A DNA stretch of 64,000 bases from Desulfuribacillus stibiiarsenatis (GTDB taxonomy: Bacteria; Bacillota; Bacilli; Desulfuribacillales; Desulfuribacillaceae). The position numbers were made by a program, and so were the translations under genes. Where the stretch lies: NCBI RefSeq assembly GCF_001742305.1, contig NZ_MJAT01000035.1:169717-233716 (forward strand). The letters are read 5' to 3'. Under the pieces are notes generated by a model that made no database searches, had not been told where the DNA came from, and worked only from the letters and a program-made list of their open reading frames with translations. Below, piece after piece: positions 53,463 through 62,886 of this stretch (its first letter is position 1; each line of letters opens with the position of its first letter).

Positions 53463-54853
53463 TGAGTCAGAAATATAGGAAATTACCGGCAGTAGGAAAG
53501 TTGTTGCAGAGCCCGATTGTGAAAAGTTGGCTATCAGAATACCCACTCTCTAAAATTTCGAAGGCAGCTAGTTCTTTGGTCGATCAAATGAGATGCGAGA
53601 TTGAAGAATTGCTACCAGATGATTTTCAAGAGAGTGTGGTATTGCGTCGTTTAAAGGCAATGTTGGAAAAGGATCTTCAACCAAATCTCAAAAGGGTCAT
53701 CAATGCTACGGGCGTTGTCTTACATACGAATTTAGGACGAGCTATTTTATCTAAAGAATCAACTGATATGATTGTTCAAGTGGCTGAGTCCTACAATAAC
53801 TTAGAACTAAATCTTGACTCAGGAAAGCGTGGGTCTCGATACTCCCATGTTGAAGATTTATTGTGTGAATTAACTGGGGCAGAGGCGGCAATGGTTGTCA
53901 ATAACAATGCAGCTGCCGTGTTACTTGTCTTGCGAGAGATGGCAATGGGCGGGGAAGTCATTGTATCCCGCGGTGAACTTGTTGAGATTGGTGGTTCCTT
54001 CCGTGTATCAGAAGTGATGAAGGAAAGTCAAGCCACCATGGTGGAAGTAGGAACGACGAACAAGACGCATTTATACGATTACGAAAATCATATTACTGAA
54101 GCAACGAAGCTTTTATTAAAAGTTCATACGAGTAATTTTCGAGTTGTCGGTTTCACGAAAAGTGTTAGCTCTGAGGAACTTGTAGAGCTTGGGAACAAAA
54201 AGGGTATTCCTGTTTATGAGGATTTAGGCAGTGGGATGCTGTTTGACTTGAAGGCACGGAGAATTGGTGATGAACCAACTGTGCAGGAAGTAGTAAAATC
54301 AGGGGTAGACATTGTTTCGTTTAGTGGAGACAAGCTATTAGGAGGACCCCAAGCAGGTATTATTGTCGGAAAGAAAAAGTACATAGATCGAATCAAGAAA
54401 AACCAACTCAATCGCGCATTGCGTGTTGATAAATTCACAGTGGCAGCCTTGCAAGGAACGTTACTTCATTATGTCAAAGAAGAATATGAGAAGATTCCTA
54501 CTTTACAGTTAATCACAGAAACAGAAGAGCAACAGTTAGAAAAAGCTCATATGTTGGTGAATCAAATTAAGGAAAGTAAACTAGCAATTGAATGCGAGAT
54601 TATACCTGGATTTTCACAAATAGGGGGTGGCGCTTTGCCGCTAGAGCAGCTACCTACCCATTTAGTGTCGATTGCATATCCGAATCATAGTGTATCACGA
54701 GCAGTGGATTTCATGAGACAAGCCCCGAATCCTGTGGTTCCAAGGGTATTCCAAGATAGAATTCAATTAGACGTACGTACCATTTTGCCTGAGGAGTTTC
54801 CGTTAGTGGTTGAAACACTCAAATTTGTTGAAAAGAGGTGTTCTAATGAATAA
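53462..54853 (+). CDS. selA: L-seryl-tRNA(Sec) selenium transferase
   Basis: Converts Ser-tRNA(Sec) to Sec-tRNA(Sec) with selenophosphate, using pyridoxal phosphate. Full length at 463 residues. Landmarks are VINATGVVLHTNLGRA, LDSGKRGSRYSHVE, EDLGSGML and the cofactor lysine in SFSGDKLLGGPQAG (about residue 291). The start overlaps the stalk-protein stop and its end overlaps the selD start by eight bases, so the three genes form one unit opposite to selC. SelB is not in the window. Confidence 0.97.
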   Translation: MSQKYRKLPAVGKLLQSPIVKSWLSEYPLSKISKAASSLVDQMRCEIEELLPDDFQESVVLRRLKAMLEKDLQPNLKRVINATGVVLHTNLGRAILSKESTDMIVQVAESYNNLELNLDSGKRGSRYSHVEDLLCELTGAEAAMVVNNNAAAVLLVLREMAMGGEVIVSRGELVEIGGSFRVSEVMKESQATMVEVGTTNKTHLYDYENHITEATKLLLKVHTSNFRVVGFTKSVSSEELVELGNKKGIPVYEDLGSGMLFDLKARRIGDEPTVQEVVKSGVDIVSFSGDKLLGGPQAGIIVGKKKYIDRIKKNQLNRALRVDKFTVAALQGTLLHYVKEEYEKIPTLQLITETEEQQLEKAHMLVNQIKESKLAIECEIIPGFSQIGGGALPLEQLPTHLVSIAYPNHSVSRAVDFMRQAPNPVVPRVFQDRIQLDVRTILPEEFPLVVETLKFVEKRCSNE

Positions 54854-55901
54854 AGAGCAAGAGCCTATAAAACTAACTTCATTATCGAGCAAAGCTGGTT
54901 GAGGCTGTAAGATCGGCCCAGCCGATTTGGCACAAGTATTGTGTCATTTACCACCAAACCTAGAAGACCCTAACTTATTAGTAGGGATCGATTATTCTGA
55001 TGATGCAGGGGTTTATCGTCTGACCGACGAGATTGCTTTGATTCAAACATTAGACTATTTCACTCCCGTAGTCGATGACCCGTATATGTTCGGACAGATA
55101 GCAGCGGCCAATGCACTCAGTGATGTATATGCAATGGGTGGAAAGCCGATTACGGCTATGAACATTGTTGGCTTCCAAATTAAAGCGATTGGTGCTCATG
55201 TGTTAGCGGATATCCTTCGCGGAGGAGCGGATAAAGTTCGAGAAGCAGGTGCAGTGATTGTCGGAGGGCACTCTATAGATGACGCAGAACCCAAGTACGG
55301 ACTATCTGTGACGGGCCTTTGCCATCCGAAAAAATTCTGGGCCAATAAAGGTGCAGTAGCAGGAGATGTACTAGTCCTTACGAAGCCTATCGGTGTTGGG
55401 ATTATAACGACAGCCATTAAACGCGGTAGGGCTTCACAGCATGACATTGCGAGAGTAAGCGAAACTATGGCGTTCTTAAACAAAGTAGCTAGCGAAGTAT
55501 TCCGGAAATATGAGGTTCACGCATGTACTGATATTACTGGCTTTGGTTTACTTGGACATAGCTATGAGATGGCTAAAGCGAGTGAAGTTTCTATGGAAAT
55601 AGAGGCTGCTAAAGTTCCTGTTTTAGAAAATACACTGACATACGCGGCTGAGGGAATCGTGCCTGGTGGGTCAAAAGCAAATCATGAGTGGCTCAACGAA
55701 TTTGTATCGTATGCACAACATATCGATTTACCACTTCAGCATGTATTGTGTGATGCCATAACTTCTGGCGGTCTCCTACTAAGTGTAACTCCTGAAGCTG
55801 CAGGACAAGCAATGCAGGAGCTAATGGAACAAGGGATTGAGGCGGCGATTATTGGGAAAGTTCTTCCGAAAACAAATCCATGTTGGATTGAAGTAGTATA
55901 G
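54846..55901 (+). CDS. selD: Selenide, water dikinase SelD with Sec codon (second copy)
   Basis: Supplies selenophosphate to SelA. Conventional reading begins only at 54927, but ATG 54846 (AAGAGGTG just upstream, inside selA) gives TSLSSKAG-U-GCKIGPADL with TGA at 54900-54902 as codon 19, the active-site position of SelD; Lys22 follows. The rest shows ALIQTLDYFTPVVDDPYMFG, GGHSIDDAEPKYGLSVTG, CTDITGFGLLGHSYEM and CDAITSGGLLLS. Full length is 351 residues. It is clearly paralogous to the copy at 37 kb. A SECIS-like hairpin follows. Confidence 0.95.
54929..54945 (+). promoter_or_regulatory. SECIS-like hairpin of the second selD
   Basis: GGCACAA pairs with TTGTGTC (one G-T pair) around loop GTA; the loop begins 33 bases after the TGA and its first base is G. 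A competing stem TCGGC/GCCGA lies closer but its loop (CCA) has no G. Confidence 0.65.
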
Positions 55902-55918
55902 GGTTTAAATGTGACCAA

Positions 55919-55942
55919 TTGGCGAATGCCAAGTTTTCTTTA
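55919..55942 (+). terminator. Weak terminator after selD
   Basis: TTGGC-GAAT-GCCAA (55919-55932) followed by GTTTTCTTTAT. Short stem and interrupted T run. Confidence 0.45.
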
Positions 55943-55984
55943 TATATAGACGTATAGAATGAGAAAAAATGGAGGGAAATCCAC

Positions 55985-56404
55985 ATGGAATTCAGAAAAA
56001 TTGATAACACCTATGTCGTTAGAATTGACAAAGGCGAAGAAATTATTGAGACTTTGAAAAAATTCTGCACAGAGCAAAACATAAAATTAGGTCTTGTCAG
56101 TGGTCTTGGTGCTGTGAACAAGGCTACCATTGGTTTGTTTGAAACAGGCACTAAGAAATATCACTCTACAGAACTTACAGGGGATTTCGAAATTGCTAGC
56201 TTGACTGGAAACATTTCCACGATGAATGGGGAGACCTATTTGCATTTCCATGCATGTTTATCAGATGATAAATATGCGACGTATGGAGGGCATTTAAATG
56301 CAGCTACTGTAAGTGCAACAGCGGAAATTGTGATCATTACTTTTAATGGTTCTGTTGATCGAGCATTTAGTGAAGAAATCGGATTGAATTTATTGAAATT
56401 TTAA
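55985..56404 (+). CDS. PPC/DUF296 domain protein
   Basis: Protein of 139 residues that is entirely one PPC (DUF296) domain, the fold of plant AT-hook nuclear proteins and of many bacterial proteins predicted to bind DNA or small molecules as trimers. Visible are GLVSGLGAVNKATIG (about 37-51), LTGNISTMNGE, and the histidine-rich pair LHFHACLSD and YGGHL that may bind metal. GGAGGG precedes the ATG. It lies between selD and the DUF2325 protein; function unknown. Confidence 0.88.
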   Translation: MEFRKIDNTYVVRIDKGEEIIETLKKFCTEQNIKLGLVSGLGAVNKATIGLFETGTKKYHSTELTGDFEIASLTGNISTMNGETYLHFHACLSDDKYATYGGHLNAATVSATAEIVIITFNGSVDRAFSEEIGLNLLKF

Positions 56405-56441
56405 CAAAATAAGAGAAAGCTTATGGAATGGAGGGGTGCTC

Positions 56442-58019
56442 ATGGACAACACGTTTGCAAAAGATATATTAGAATTCTATGGTGTTACCCCTGTTGCTTA
56501 TGTGGATTGTCCAGAATGTGGTGGGGTACACGAAATAAGCCTCGAAAAAACACCTGAAAAGCTACCAATTTCTAGCTTGCCGTGGGTGCTTTTTTTTAAG
56601 GATTTATATATATTGCCAGGGCTAGTTTGCTGTGGTAAGAACATGTATCCAACTCATATTCGTATTAAGCACACAGCGGTTATAAGTAAAGAACTAGAAG
56701 ATGAGCTATTTGCAGACCATCAAAGTTACCACATTGGTACGCTTAAAGTTCCTGTCATCACGAATGAGCCATTAGGGTACCCGATAACAAGGTCGTACCT
56801 GGAGCAAATCGACATACAGAAACAGTTAGATCAGCAAAATCGTCTACTTGCACGAAAACAACAAGAGTTTTATGAGACTTGCTACACGTACTTTTCTATA
56901 CACTTTGAGGAAATCATTCAAGAAATTGATGGAACTGAAATTGTCGATGTATTTCATACAATTGCTGAGACGCCATTCGGTATCCATATAAAAGAAACAA
57001 AATATCCAAAAAACAAAAAAGACAAGAAAGCACGTTTGAATTGGGTGAAAAAACAAATTCGTTCCATCATAGAACATGAAGGCGAAGAAGGTACAAGGGT
57101 TGTTTACTACTTAATTGTAAAGTATTTTGTGGAATGGGAGCTTATCCAAGGAATCTATTATTTGCATTGGAATGTGCCGAAATACCAGAAAATGATAGGC
57201 AAGAAACTACTTTTATATATGATATTGCAATTCCCATTAACAAGTTATTTCTCTTACCTTCGTGAAGAAGCATTATCAAAGCTCATCCAGTCAAAAGGTA
57301 GTCATCGCAAGAAATCTGAGGTTGTCGATATAGTTCAGAAGAATTTAGATAAAGCAAATGAAACCATCGAGAAAATGAAACATACGATTCTTAGACAGAA
57401 GGAATCAATTATTTTATTTGAAAATAAAGTGAAAGAACTCGAAAGTAAAAATGATGCGATAACTAAGCAATTACAAGCTAGGGAAGAACAAGGTACAGAC
57501 GCCGCACAAACACGAAAAATTAAAGAACTCAAAGGAATCATTGATGAACTGCGCGCGGACCTCGTACCACTACGAGAGTTAAAAGAAGATGTAGTGCGTA
57601 AGATGGAAGAAGATTCAGAGAAAGAATTATTAGACACTTTGGATGAGAAGGTCCGTGAATTGGATATTCTTGGGTCTACTATTGAATCTAATGAGGAAAT
57701 ACTGCGCGGGAAAACGATTGGGGTTTTTGGCGATATTCAATTCTCGCAGGATGATTTAGATACTGGCGAAGCACCTTTTAGAATATTAAATTCTATATCT
57801 GTTCAAGACATTGAAGGTCTAAGCCTTATGAAAAAAAGCGATGTTCTCGTCGTACTTACGCAACATATATCCCATAATTGCATGTGGACAATCAAAGCGC
57901 ACGCTTCATCGCGTAGTGTCCCTGTCCTTTTTACTAGACACACGAATTTGAAAATTATTGTAAATCAAGCTGCAAAAATAGTGAAATTGCAGCAAAGCAG
58001 AGAAAATATATCTAAATAA
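56442..58019 (+). CDS. Zinc-ribbon/coiled-coil protein with C-terminal DUF2325-like domain
   Basis: Protein of 525 residues. Near the N-terminus, DCPECGG and VCCGKNM could form a zinc ribbon (about residues 20-70). A mixed helical middle contains basic stretches (KYPKNKKDKKARLNWVKK). A long coiled coil runs from about 300 to 415. The end (GKTIGVFGDIQ, SDVLVVLTQHISHNCMWTI, VPVLFTRHTNLKIIV) resembles DUF2325, a small Rossmann-like domain often found as a stand-alone protein. ATG 56442 follows GGAGGGG. The fusion is unusual and I know no function for it. Confidence 0.75.
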   Translation: MDNTFAKDILEFYGVTPVAYVDCPECGGVHEISLEKTPEKLPISSLPWVLFFKDLYILPGLVCCGKNMYPTHIRIKHTAVISKELEDELFADHQSYHIGTLKVPVITNEPLGYPITRSYLEQIDIQKQLDQQNRLLARKQQEFYETCYTYFSIHFEEIIQEIDGTEIVDVFHTIAETPFGIHIKETKYPKNKKDKKARLNWVKKQIRSIIEHEGEEGTRVVYYLIVKYFVEWELIQGIYYLHWNVPKYQKMIGKKLLLYMILQFPLTSYFSYLREEALSKLIQSKGSHRKKSEVVDIVQKNLDKANETIEKMKHTILRQKESIILFENKVKELESKNDAITKQLQAREEQGTDAAQTRKIKELKGIIDELRADLVPLRELKEDVVRKMEEDSEKELLDTLDEKVRELDILGSTIESNEEILRGKTIGVFGDIQFSQDDLDTGEAPFRILNSISVQDIEGLSLMKKSDVLVVLTQHISHNCMWTIKAHASSRSVPVLFTRHTNLKIIVNQAAKIVKLQQSRENISK

Positions 58020-58094
58020 TAGGAAAATTTAGAAAAGAATTAAGTTTAACGCCTTAAACCCTATGAAATCAGCTAATAATGAAGAAAAACTGTA

Positions 58095-58133
58095 TTGACA
58101 CAACAGTCGTATAATTATAATATTAAGAATATT
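58095..58133 (+). promoter_or_regulatory. livK promoter with CodY-like site
   Basis: TTGACA (58095-58100) with TATAAT (58116-58121; spacer 15) or TAATAT (58118-58123; spacer 17). AATATTAAGAATATT (58119-58133) differs at three positions from the CodY consensus AATTTTCWGAAAATT, which would fit a branched-chain amino acid importer. Confidence 0.5.
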
Positions 58134-58195
58134 CAGTGCTTTAGCATGTGAATGGATTAAAGTAAATCGCAACTTAAAAGGGGAGAAAGAAAAAA

Positions 58196-59401
58196 GTGAA
58201 AACAAAGAAAATTTTATTGTACGCTTTAGTAGTTGTAATGAGCTTAGTCTTAATCGTCGGTTGTGGATCAAAAACTACTCCAAGTTCTCAACCAGACCAA
58301 GGTGGAAAGAGCACTGCAGAAGAAGTAATTAAAATCGGTGGTAACTTCGAATTAACAGGTGGAGTTGCTGAATTCGGTAAAAAAGGTGAAAATGGCGCAA
58401 AACTTGCAATTAAAGAAATTAACGAGCAAGGTGGTATCCTTGGCGGAAAGAAAATCGTGTATGTAGGCGCTGATAATAAGTCAGAGGCAGGAGAATCAAC
58501 TGCTGCTACAACGAAGTTAATCACTATGGATAAAGTTGTAGGTATTGTTGGTCCGATGACATCAGGAAATACATTAGCAGCAATTCCAGTTGTAACTGAA
58601 CATAAAATCCCTCTTGTAACACCTACAGGAACCAATTCAAAGGTTACTGTGAATGACAATGGTTCTGTGAATGCATGGTTATTCAGAGCATGCTTTATCG
58701 ATCCTTTCCAGGGTGAAGTAGCTGCTAACTTTGCACTTGATACATTAAAAGTGTCAAAAGCTGCATTAGTAATCGATCAAAAAGGTGACTACGCAAAAGG
58801 TTTAGCTGATAGCTTTAAGAAGACTTTTGAAGCTGCTGGAAAAGAAGTTGTTGCTTCAGAACTATATGTTGCTGGGCAAGATACAGATTTCCGTTCAATT
58901 TTAACAAATATTCGTTCTAAAAATCCTGATATCATCTTCGTTCCTGGTTACTATGGTGAAGTTGGTATGATTGTAAAGCAAGCTCGTGAATTAGGTATTA
59001 CAGCTGCCATCTTAGGTGGAGACGGATGGGGATCTGGGCCAATCGTAGATGTTGCTGGCAAAGATGCGATGAACAACACGTATTATGTTGACCATGTAGC
59101 ATCAGATGACCCTGCGATAGCTGAATTCAATGCGAACTATAAGAAAGAATACAATCAAGATGCAGACAGTTTCGGCGCACTTGGCTATGATGCTACGAAA
59201 ATGTTGATTGCTGCAATTGAAGCGGCTGGAAGTACAGATGCTGAGGCAATCCGATTAGCTTTAGAGACTACAAGCGGATTCCAAGGTGTAAGTGGAGCAA
59301 TCAATATCGATGCGGCTACACATAACCCGAAGAAGAGTGCTACAATCCTAGAGTTTAAAGATGGCGAGAAGGTATTCGCTACAAGGGTTGACCCTAAGTA
59401 A
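58196..59401 (+). CDS. livK: Branched-chain amino acid-binding lipoprotein
   Basis: Extracytoplasmic receptor of 401 residues. Lipoprotein signal with lipobox IVGC (Cys23). The mature part is a type-1 periplasmic binding protein: IKIGGNFELTGGVAEFGKKG, VGPMTSGNTLAAIPV, DGWGSGPIVD and GALGYDATKMLIAAIEAAG. Start GTG 58196 follows GGGGAG. A partial terminator separates it from the channel genes, which would keep the receptor in excess. The ligand may be leucine, isoleucine, valine or a related amino acid or amide. Confidence 0.93.
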   Translation: MKTKKILLYALVVVMSLVLIVGCGSKTTPSSQPDQGGKSTAEEVIKIGGNFELTGGVAEFGKKGENGAKLAIKEINEQGGILGGKKIVYVGADNKSEAGESTAATTKLITMDKVVGIVGPMTSGNTLAAIPVVTEHKIPLVTPTGTNSKVTVNDNGSVNAWLFRACFIDPFQGEVAANFALDTLKVSKAALVIDQKGDYAKGLADSFKKTFEAAGKEVVASELYVAGQDTDFRSILTNIRSKNPDIIFVPGYYGEVGMIVKQARELGITAAILGGDGWGSGPIVDVAGKDAMNNTYYVDHVASDDPAIAEFNANYKKEYNQDADSFGALGYDATKMLIAAIEAAGSTDAEAIRLALETTSGFQGVSGAINIDAATHNPKKSATILEFKDGEKVFATRVDPK

Positions 59402-59467
59402 AGTATCTTAAGATAAGTTTTTTAAGATAGCTATTAAACTACTATTATCAATTTACATCTCAAACTG

Positions 59468-59494
59468 AAGAGGGGGACTTATCCCCCTCTTTTA
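59468..59494 (+). terminator. Terminator or attenuator between livK and livH
   Basis: AGAGGGGG (59469-59476) pairs with CCCCCTCT (59483-59490), followed by T-rich sequence. Probably partial, since the remaining liv genes have no obvious promoter. Confidence 0.8.
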
Positions 59495-59539
59495 TTACTA
59501 CATACACTAAATGAATTACTAGAGAATGGGAGTGGAAGG

Positions 59540-60430
59540 ATGGAAAGTGTCGATTTGATATTGCAACAATTTATCAATGGCCTTTCATTAGGGAGTATAT
59601 ATGCACTGATTGCCTTGGGATACACGATGGTTTACGGTATCATTAAATTAATTAATTTTGCCCATGGTGACGTTATGATGGTTGGTGCATATATTGGGTG
59701 GTTCTGTACAACTACGCTGAAAATGATGTTTTTACCAGCGCTAATTGTGGCGATGATATTAACAGCATTACTTGGTGTGATTATTGAAAGAATTGCGTAT
59801 AAACCTCTTAGAAATGCTACTAGATTAGCAGCTTTAATCACTGCAATTGGGATGTCGTTGTTTTTAGAATACGGCGGAATTCTTGTTATGGGACCACAGG
59901 TTCGCACGTTCCCTGAGGTTTTCCCGCAAACTGTGTACAATCCTTTTGGGGCAATTACTTTTAAATATGGAGATGTCGTCATTATCATTACAGCAGTTGC
60001 GTTAATGGCACTTTTGCATTTTGTAGTGAAGTACACGAAGGTTGGAAAAGCTATGCGTGCCGTTTCTCACGATAAAGAAGCTGCTGCTTTAATGGGAATC
60101 AATGTGAATAACACAATTTCTGCGACTTTTGCTATCGGTTCTTGCTTAGCGGCAGCTGCAGGGGTTTTAATGGGAGTGTATTTTAATACAATTAATCCGT
60201 TGATGGGTATTATGCCAGGTCTAAAAGCCTTTACGGCAGCAGTACTTGGTGGGATTGGAATTATACCTGGGGCTATGATTGGTGGATTATTCATGGGTCT
60301 TATTGAGTCTCTAGTAAGTGGTCTTGGATTTTCAATGTGGCGTGATGCGGTAGCATTCTTCATACTAATTCTCGTGCTTATTGTAAAGCCATCAGGCTTA
60401 CTAGGCAAGAATACACGCGAGAAAGTGTAG
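59540..60430 (+). CDS. livH: Branched-chain amino acid ABC permease LivH
   Basis: Membrane subunit of 296 residues with eight hydrophobic helices. Family landmarks: LIALGYTMVYGIIKLINFAHGD (in parts LIALGYTMVYG and INFAHGDVMMVGA), ERIAYKPLRNATRLAALITAIG and AVLGGIGIIPGAMIGG. GGAGTGGAAGG precedes the ATG. It pairs with LivM, nine bases downstream, to form the translocation path. Confidence 0.94.
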   Translation: MESVDLILQQFINGLSLGSIYALIALGYTMVYGIIKLINFAHGDVMMVGAYIGWFCTTTLKMMFLPALIVAMILTALLGVIIERIAYKPLRNATRLAALITAIGMSLFLEYGGILVMGPQVRTFPEVFPQTVYNPFGAITFKYGDVVIIITAVALMALLHFVVKYTKVGKAMRAVSHDKEAAALMGINVNNTISATFAIGSCLAAAAGVLMGVYFNTINPLMGIMPGLKAFTAAVLGGIGIIPGAMIGGLFMGLIESLVSGLGFSMWRDAVAFFILILVLIVKPSGLLGKNTREKV

Positions 60431-60438
60431 GTGGGGTC

Positions 60439-61389
60439 ATGAGATTATTGAATAAGAAAAACGCTGTGATTCTACTATGTCTTTTCGCTGTGTATGGTAT
60501 TGTTGAATATTTATTTGTTACTCAATCGTTGAACCAGTTTTATATGATGACATTGATACTTGTATGTATCTATATTATTTTGGCAGTCAGCCAAAACTTG
60601 ATTACAGGTTTTACAGGTCAATTAGCAATTGGGCATGCTGGCTTTATGGCAATCGGTGCATATATGTCGGCGATGGTTGTTGTGAAGTTTCAAGGCTCAA
60701 TGCTTGTAGGGATAATATTTGGTGCGGTTCTTGCCGGCCTTGCTGGAATGTTGATAGGAATTCCGACCTTAAGGCTCAGGGGGGATTACCTTGCGATTGC
60801 GACCCTAGGTTTTGGTGAAATTGTTCGTATTACCTTTTTGAATGTAGACTATCTTGGCGGTGCAACCGGATTTTCTGTACCGAAGACTATCGATTGGACA
60901 TGGGCATTTTGGTTAATGGTTCTAAGTGTTGTGGTAATTAGTAACTTCATTAACTCATCCCACGGTCGCGCGTGTATTTCTGTTAGGGAAAATGAGATTG
61001 CTGCAGAAGCAATGGGGATTAACACAACCAAATATAAGGTTATGGCATTTACGATTGGTGCGATGTTTGCAGGTCTTGCCGGTGGAATTTATGCCAACTA
61101 CATGTATTTTATTCAACCTACGACCTTTAATTTTTGGAAATCCTTTGAGATTTTAGCTATGGTTGTACTAGGTGGACTAGGTAGTACAACAGGTGCCATA
61201 GTTGGTGCCATGATAATGACAATTGGGTCCGCACTTTTAGCGGGATACCCAGAATTCCGTATGCTAATCATCGCGGTACTCTTAATTATACTGATGATTT
61301 TTAGACCGAATGGACTTATGGGGAATAAAGAATTGAAATTTAATTTCCTAAACTTCAAAAAGAAGGGTGATGAGAATGGCACTACTTAA
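60439..61389 (+). CDS. livM: Branched-chain amino acid ABC permease LivM
   Basis: Second membrane subunit, 316 residues. Landmarks: SQNLITGFTGQLAIGHAGFM, GIPTLRLRGDYLAIATLGFG and FEILAMVVLGGLGSTTGAIV. Starts nine bases after livH and overlaps livG by 14 bases. Normal length for the family. Confidence 0.94.
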   Translation: MRLLNKKNAVILLCLFAVYGIVEYLFVTQSLNQFYMMTLILVCIYIILAVSQNLITGFTGQLAIGHAGFMAIGAYMSAMVVVKFQGSMLVGIIFGAVLAGLAGMLIGIPTLRLRGDYLAIATLGFGEIVRITFLNVDYLGGATGFSVPKTIDWTWAFWLMVLSVVVISNFINSSHGRACISVRENEIAAEAMGINTTKYKVMAFTIGAMFAGLAGGIYANYMYFIQPTTFNFWKSFEILAMVVLGGLGSTTGAIVGAMIMTIGSALLAGYPEFRMLIIAVLLIILMIFRPNGLMGNKELKFNFLNFKKKGDENGTT

Positions 61390-62143
61390 AGTTGAAAAGT
61401 TATCTAAATCTTTTAGTGGCTTAAAAGCCGTCTCAAACCTGGATATGGAAATTAACAAAGGTGAGTTGATTGGACTGATAGGTCCAAATGGTGCAGGGAA
61501 AACAACTGCATTTAACTTGCTGACTGGAGTGTATCTTCCAACGGATGGTACTATAACCTTTCAAGGTAGAAAAATGAATGGACTTCCACCATATAAGGTA
61601 TCGGGCCATGGGATTGGCCGAACATTTCAAAATATACGCCTCTTCGATGATCTTACGGTATTAGATAATGTGAAAATTGCGTATCACCAGCATGTCAGTT
61701 ACAACACCCTTACTGGAATCCTGCGTCTGCCGGGGTATTTTAAAGGCGAAGAGGAAATTGAAGAGCAATCATTAAAATACTTAAAGATATTCGATTTAGA
61801 TACCAAAGCGGATGAACTAGCGAAAAATCTGCCATATGGCCAGCAACGCCGCTTAGAAATCGCAAGAGCACTAGCCACGAAGCCTTCACTACTTCTATTG
61901 GATGAACCTGCTGCAGGTATGAATCCGCAGGAAACACATAGTTTAATGGAATTGATTCGCTGGATCCGTGATGAATTTAATCTGACAATACTTCTTATCG
62001 AGCATGATATGCCTTTGGTAATGGGAGTTTGTGAGCGTATTTACGTTCTTGATTATGGTATGGTGATTGCTAGTGGAACACCGGACGAAATTAAAAATAA
62101 CCCTAAGGTTATTGAAGCATATCTTGGAGAGGAGACAATCTAA
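61376..62143 (+). CDS. livG: Branched-chain amino acid ABC ATPase LivG
   Basis: ATPase of 255 residues. Walker A GPNGAGKTTAFN, signature region LPYGQQRRLEIARAL (LSYGQQR-like, usual for LivG), Walker B LLLLDEPAAGMNPQET and the family-specific GRTFQNIRLF. I start at ATG 61376 after AAGGGTGATGA. The stop overlaps the livF start (TAATG). Confidence 0.94.
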   Translation: MALLKVEKLSKSFSGLKAVSNLDMEINKGELIGLIGPNGAGKTTAFNLLTGVYLPTDGTITFQGRKMNGLPPYKVSGHGIGRTFQNIRLFDDLTVLDNVKIAYHQHVSYNTLTGILRLPGYFKGEEEIEEQSLKYLKIFDLDTKADELAKNLPYGQQRRLEIARALATKPSLLLLDEPAAGMNPQETHSLMELIRWIRDEFNLTILLIEHDMPLVMGVCERIYVLDYGMVIASGTPDEIKNNPKVIEAYLGEETI

Positions 62144-62847
62144 TGCTGTCATTGAACAATGTCCATGTGTATTATGGTGCAATTCATGCGTTGAAGGGAA
62201 TCTCTTTCCAAGTGAATCAAGGGGAAATAGTTACTTTAATTGGATCAAATGGCGCTGGGAAAAGCACTTGCTTGAAAACGATATCAGGGTTACTTCACCC
62301 GAAGCAAGGCTCAGTACAATTTAAGGACAAGGACCTTTCCAATGTAAATGCTCCTGAAATTGTAGCGATGGGAATCTCACATGTTCCTGAAGGACGAAGA
62401 ATCTTTGCCAATATGAGTGTATCGGAAAACCTTGATTTAGGGGCATATCTACGCAAGGATAAACAGAACATTAAAGATGATATGGAAAAAGTATATACGC
62501 TATTCCCGCGCTTGAGAGAACGAAGAAAACAATTGGCAGGGACACTTTCAGGTGGCGAACAACAGATGCTCGCGATGGGCCGTGCTGTCATGTCTAGACC
62601 GCAATTACTCATACTTGACGAGCCATCTATGGGTCTTGCACCGCTGCTAGTGAAGCAGATTTTCGAAATTATTAAAGAAATTAACGAATCAGGAACAACG
62701 GTCTTACTTGTTGAGCAGAATGCTAGAATGGCGTTATCGATTGCCAATAGAGCGTATGTTTTGGAAACTGGCAAGATCGTTCTAGAAGGCGATGCAAAAG
62801 AATTGCTAGAAAGTGAAGAAGTGAAAAAAGCATATCTTGGTGGCTAG
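62143..62847 (+). CDS. livF: Branched-chain amino acid ABC ATPase LivF
   Basis: ATPase of 234 residues. Walker A GSNGAGKST, signature LSGGEQQMLAMGRAVMSRP, Walker B LLILDEPSMGLAPLLV and the LivF marker HVPEGRRIFANMSV. Works as a heterodimer with LivG. Last transport gene of the liv operon. Confidence 0.95.
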   Translation: MLSLNNVHVYYGAIHALKGISFQVNQGEIVTLIGSNGAGKSTCLKTISGLLHPKQGSVQFKDKDLSNVNAPEIVAMGISHVPEGRRIFANMSVSENLDLGAYLRKDKQNIKDDMEKVYTLFPRLRERRKQLAGTLSGGEQQMLAMGRAVMSRPQLLILDEPSMGLAPLLVKQIFEIIKEINESGTTVLLVEQNARMALSIANRAYVLETGKIVLEGDAKELLESEEVKKAYLGG

Positions 62848-62886
62848 TATACGTATAACTAAAGAAGCTTAAGGAGGGTGAATTAA

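Noticed and set aside
54913..54925. TCGGC-CCA-GCCGA as the SECIS of the second selD
   Set aside because: Its loop starts only 15 bases after the TGA and has no G; the hairpin at 54929-54945 fits the bacterial pattern better.
62295..62774. A 159-codon minus-strand frame inside livF
   Set aside because: Shadow of a well-supported ATPase gene; no ribosome site and composition typical of an antisense frame.
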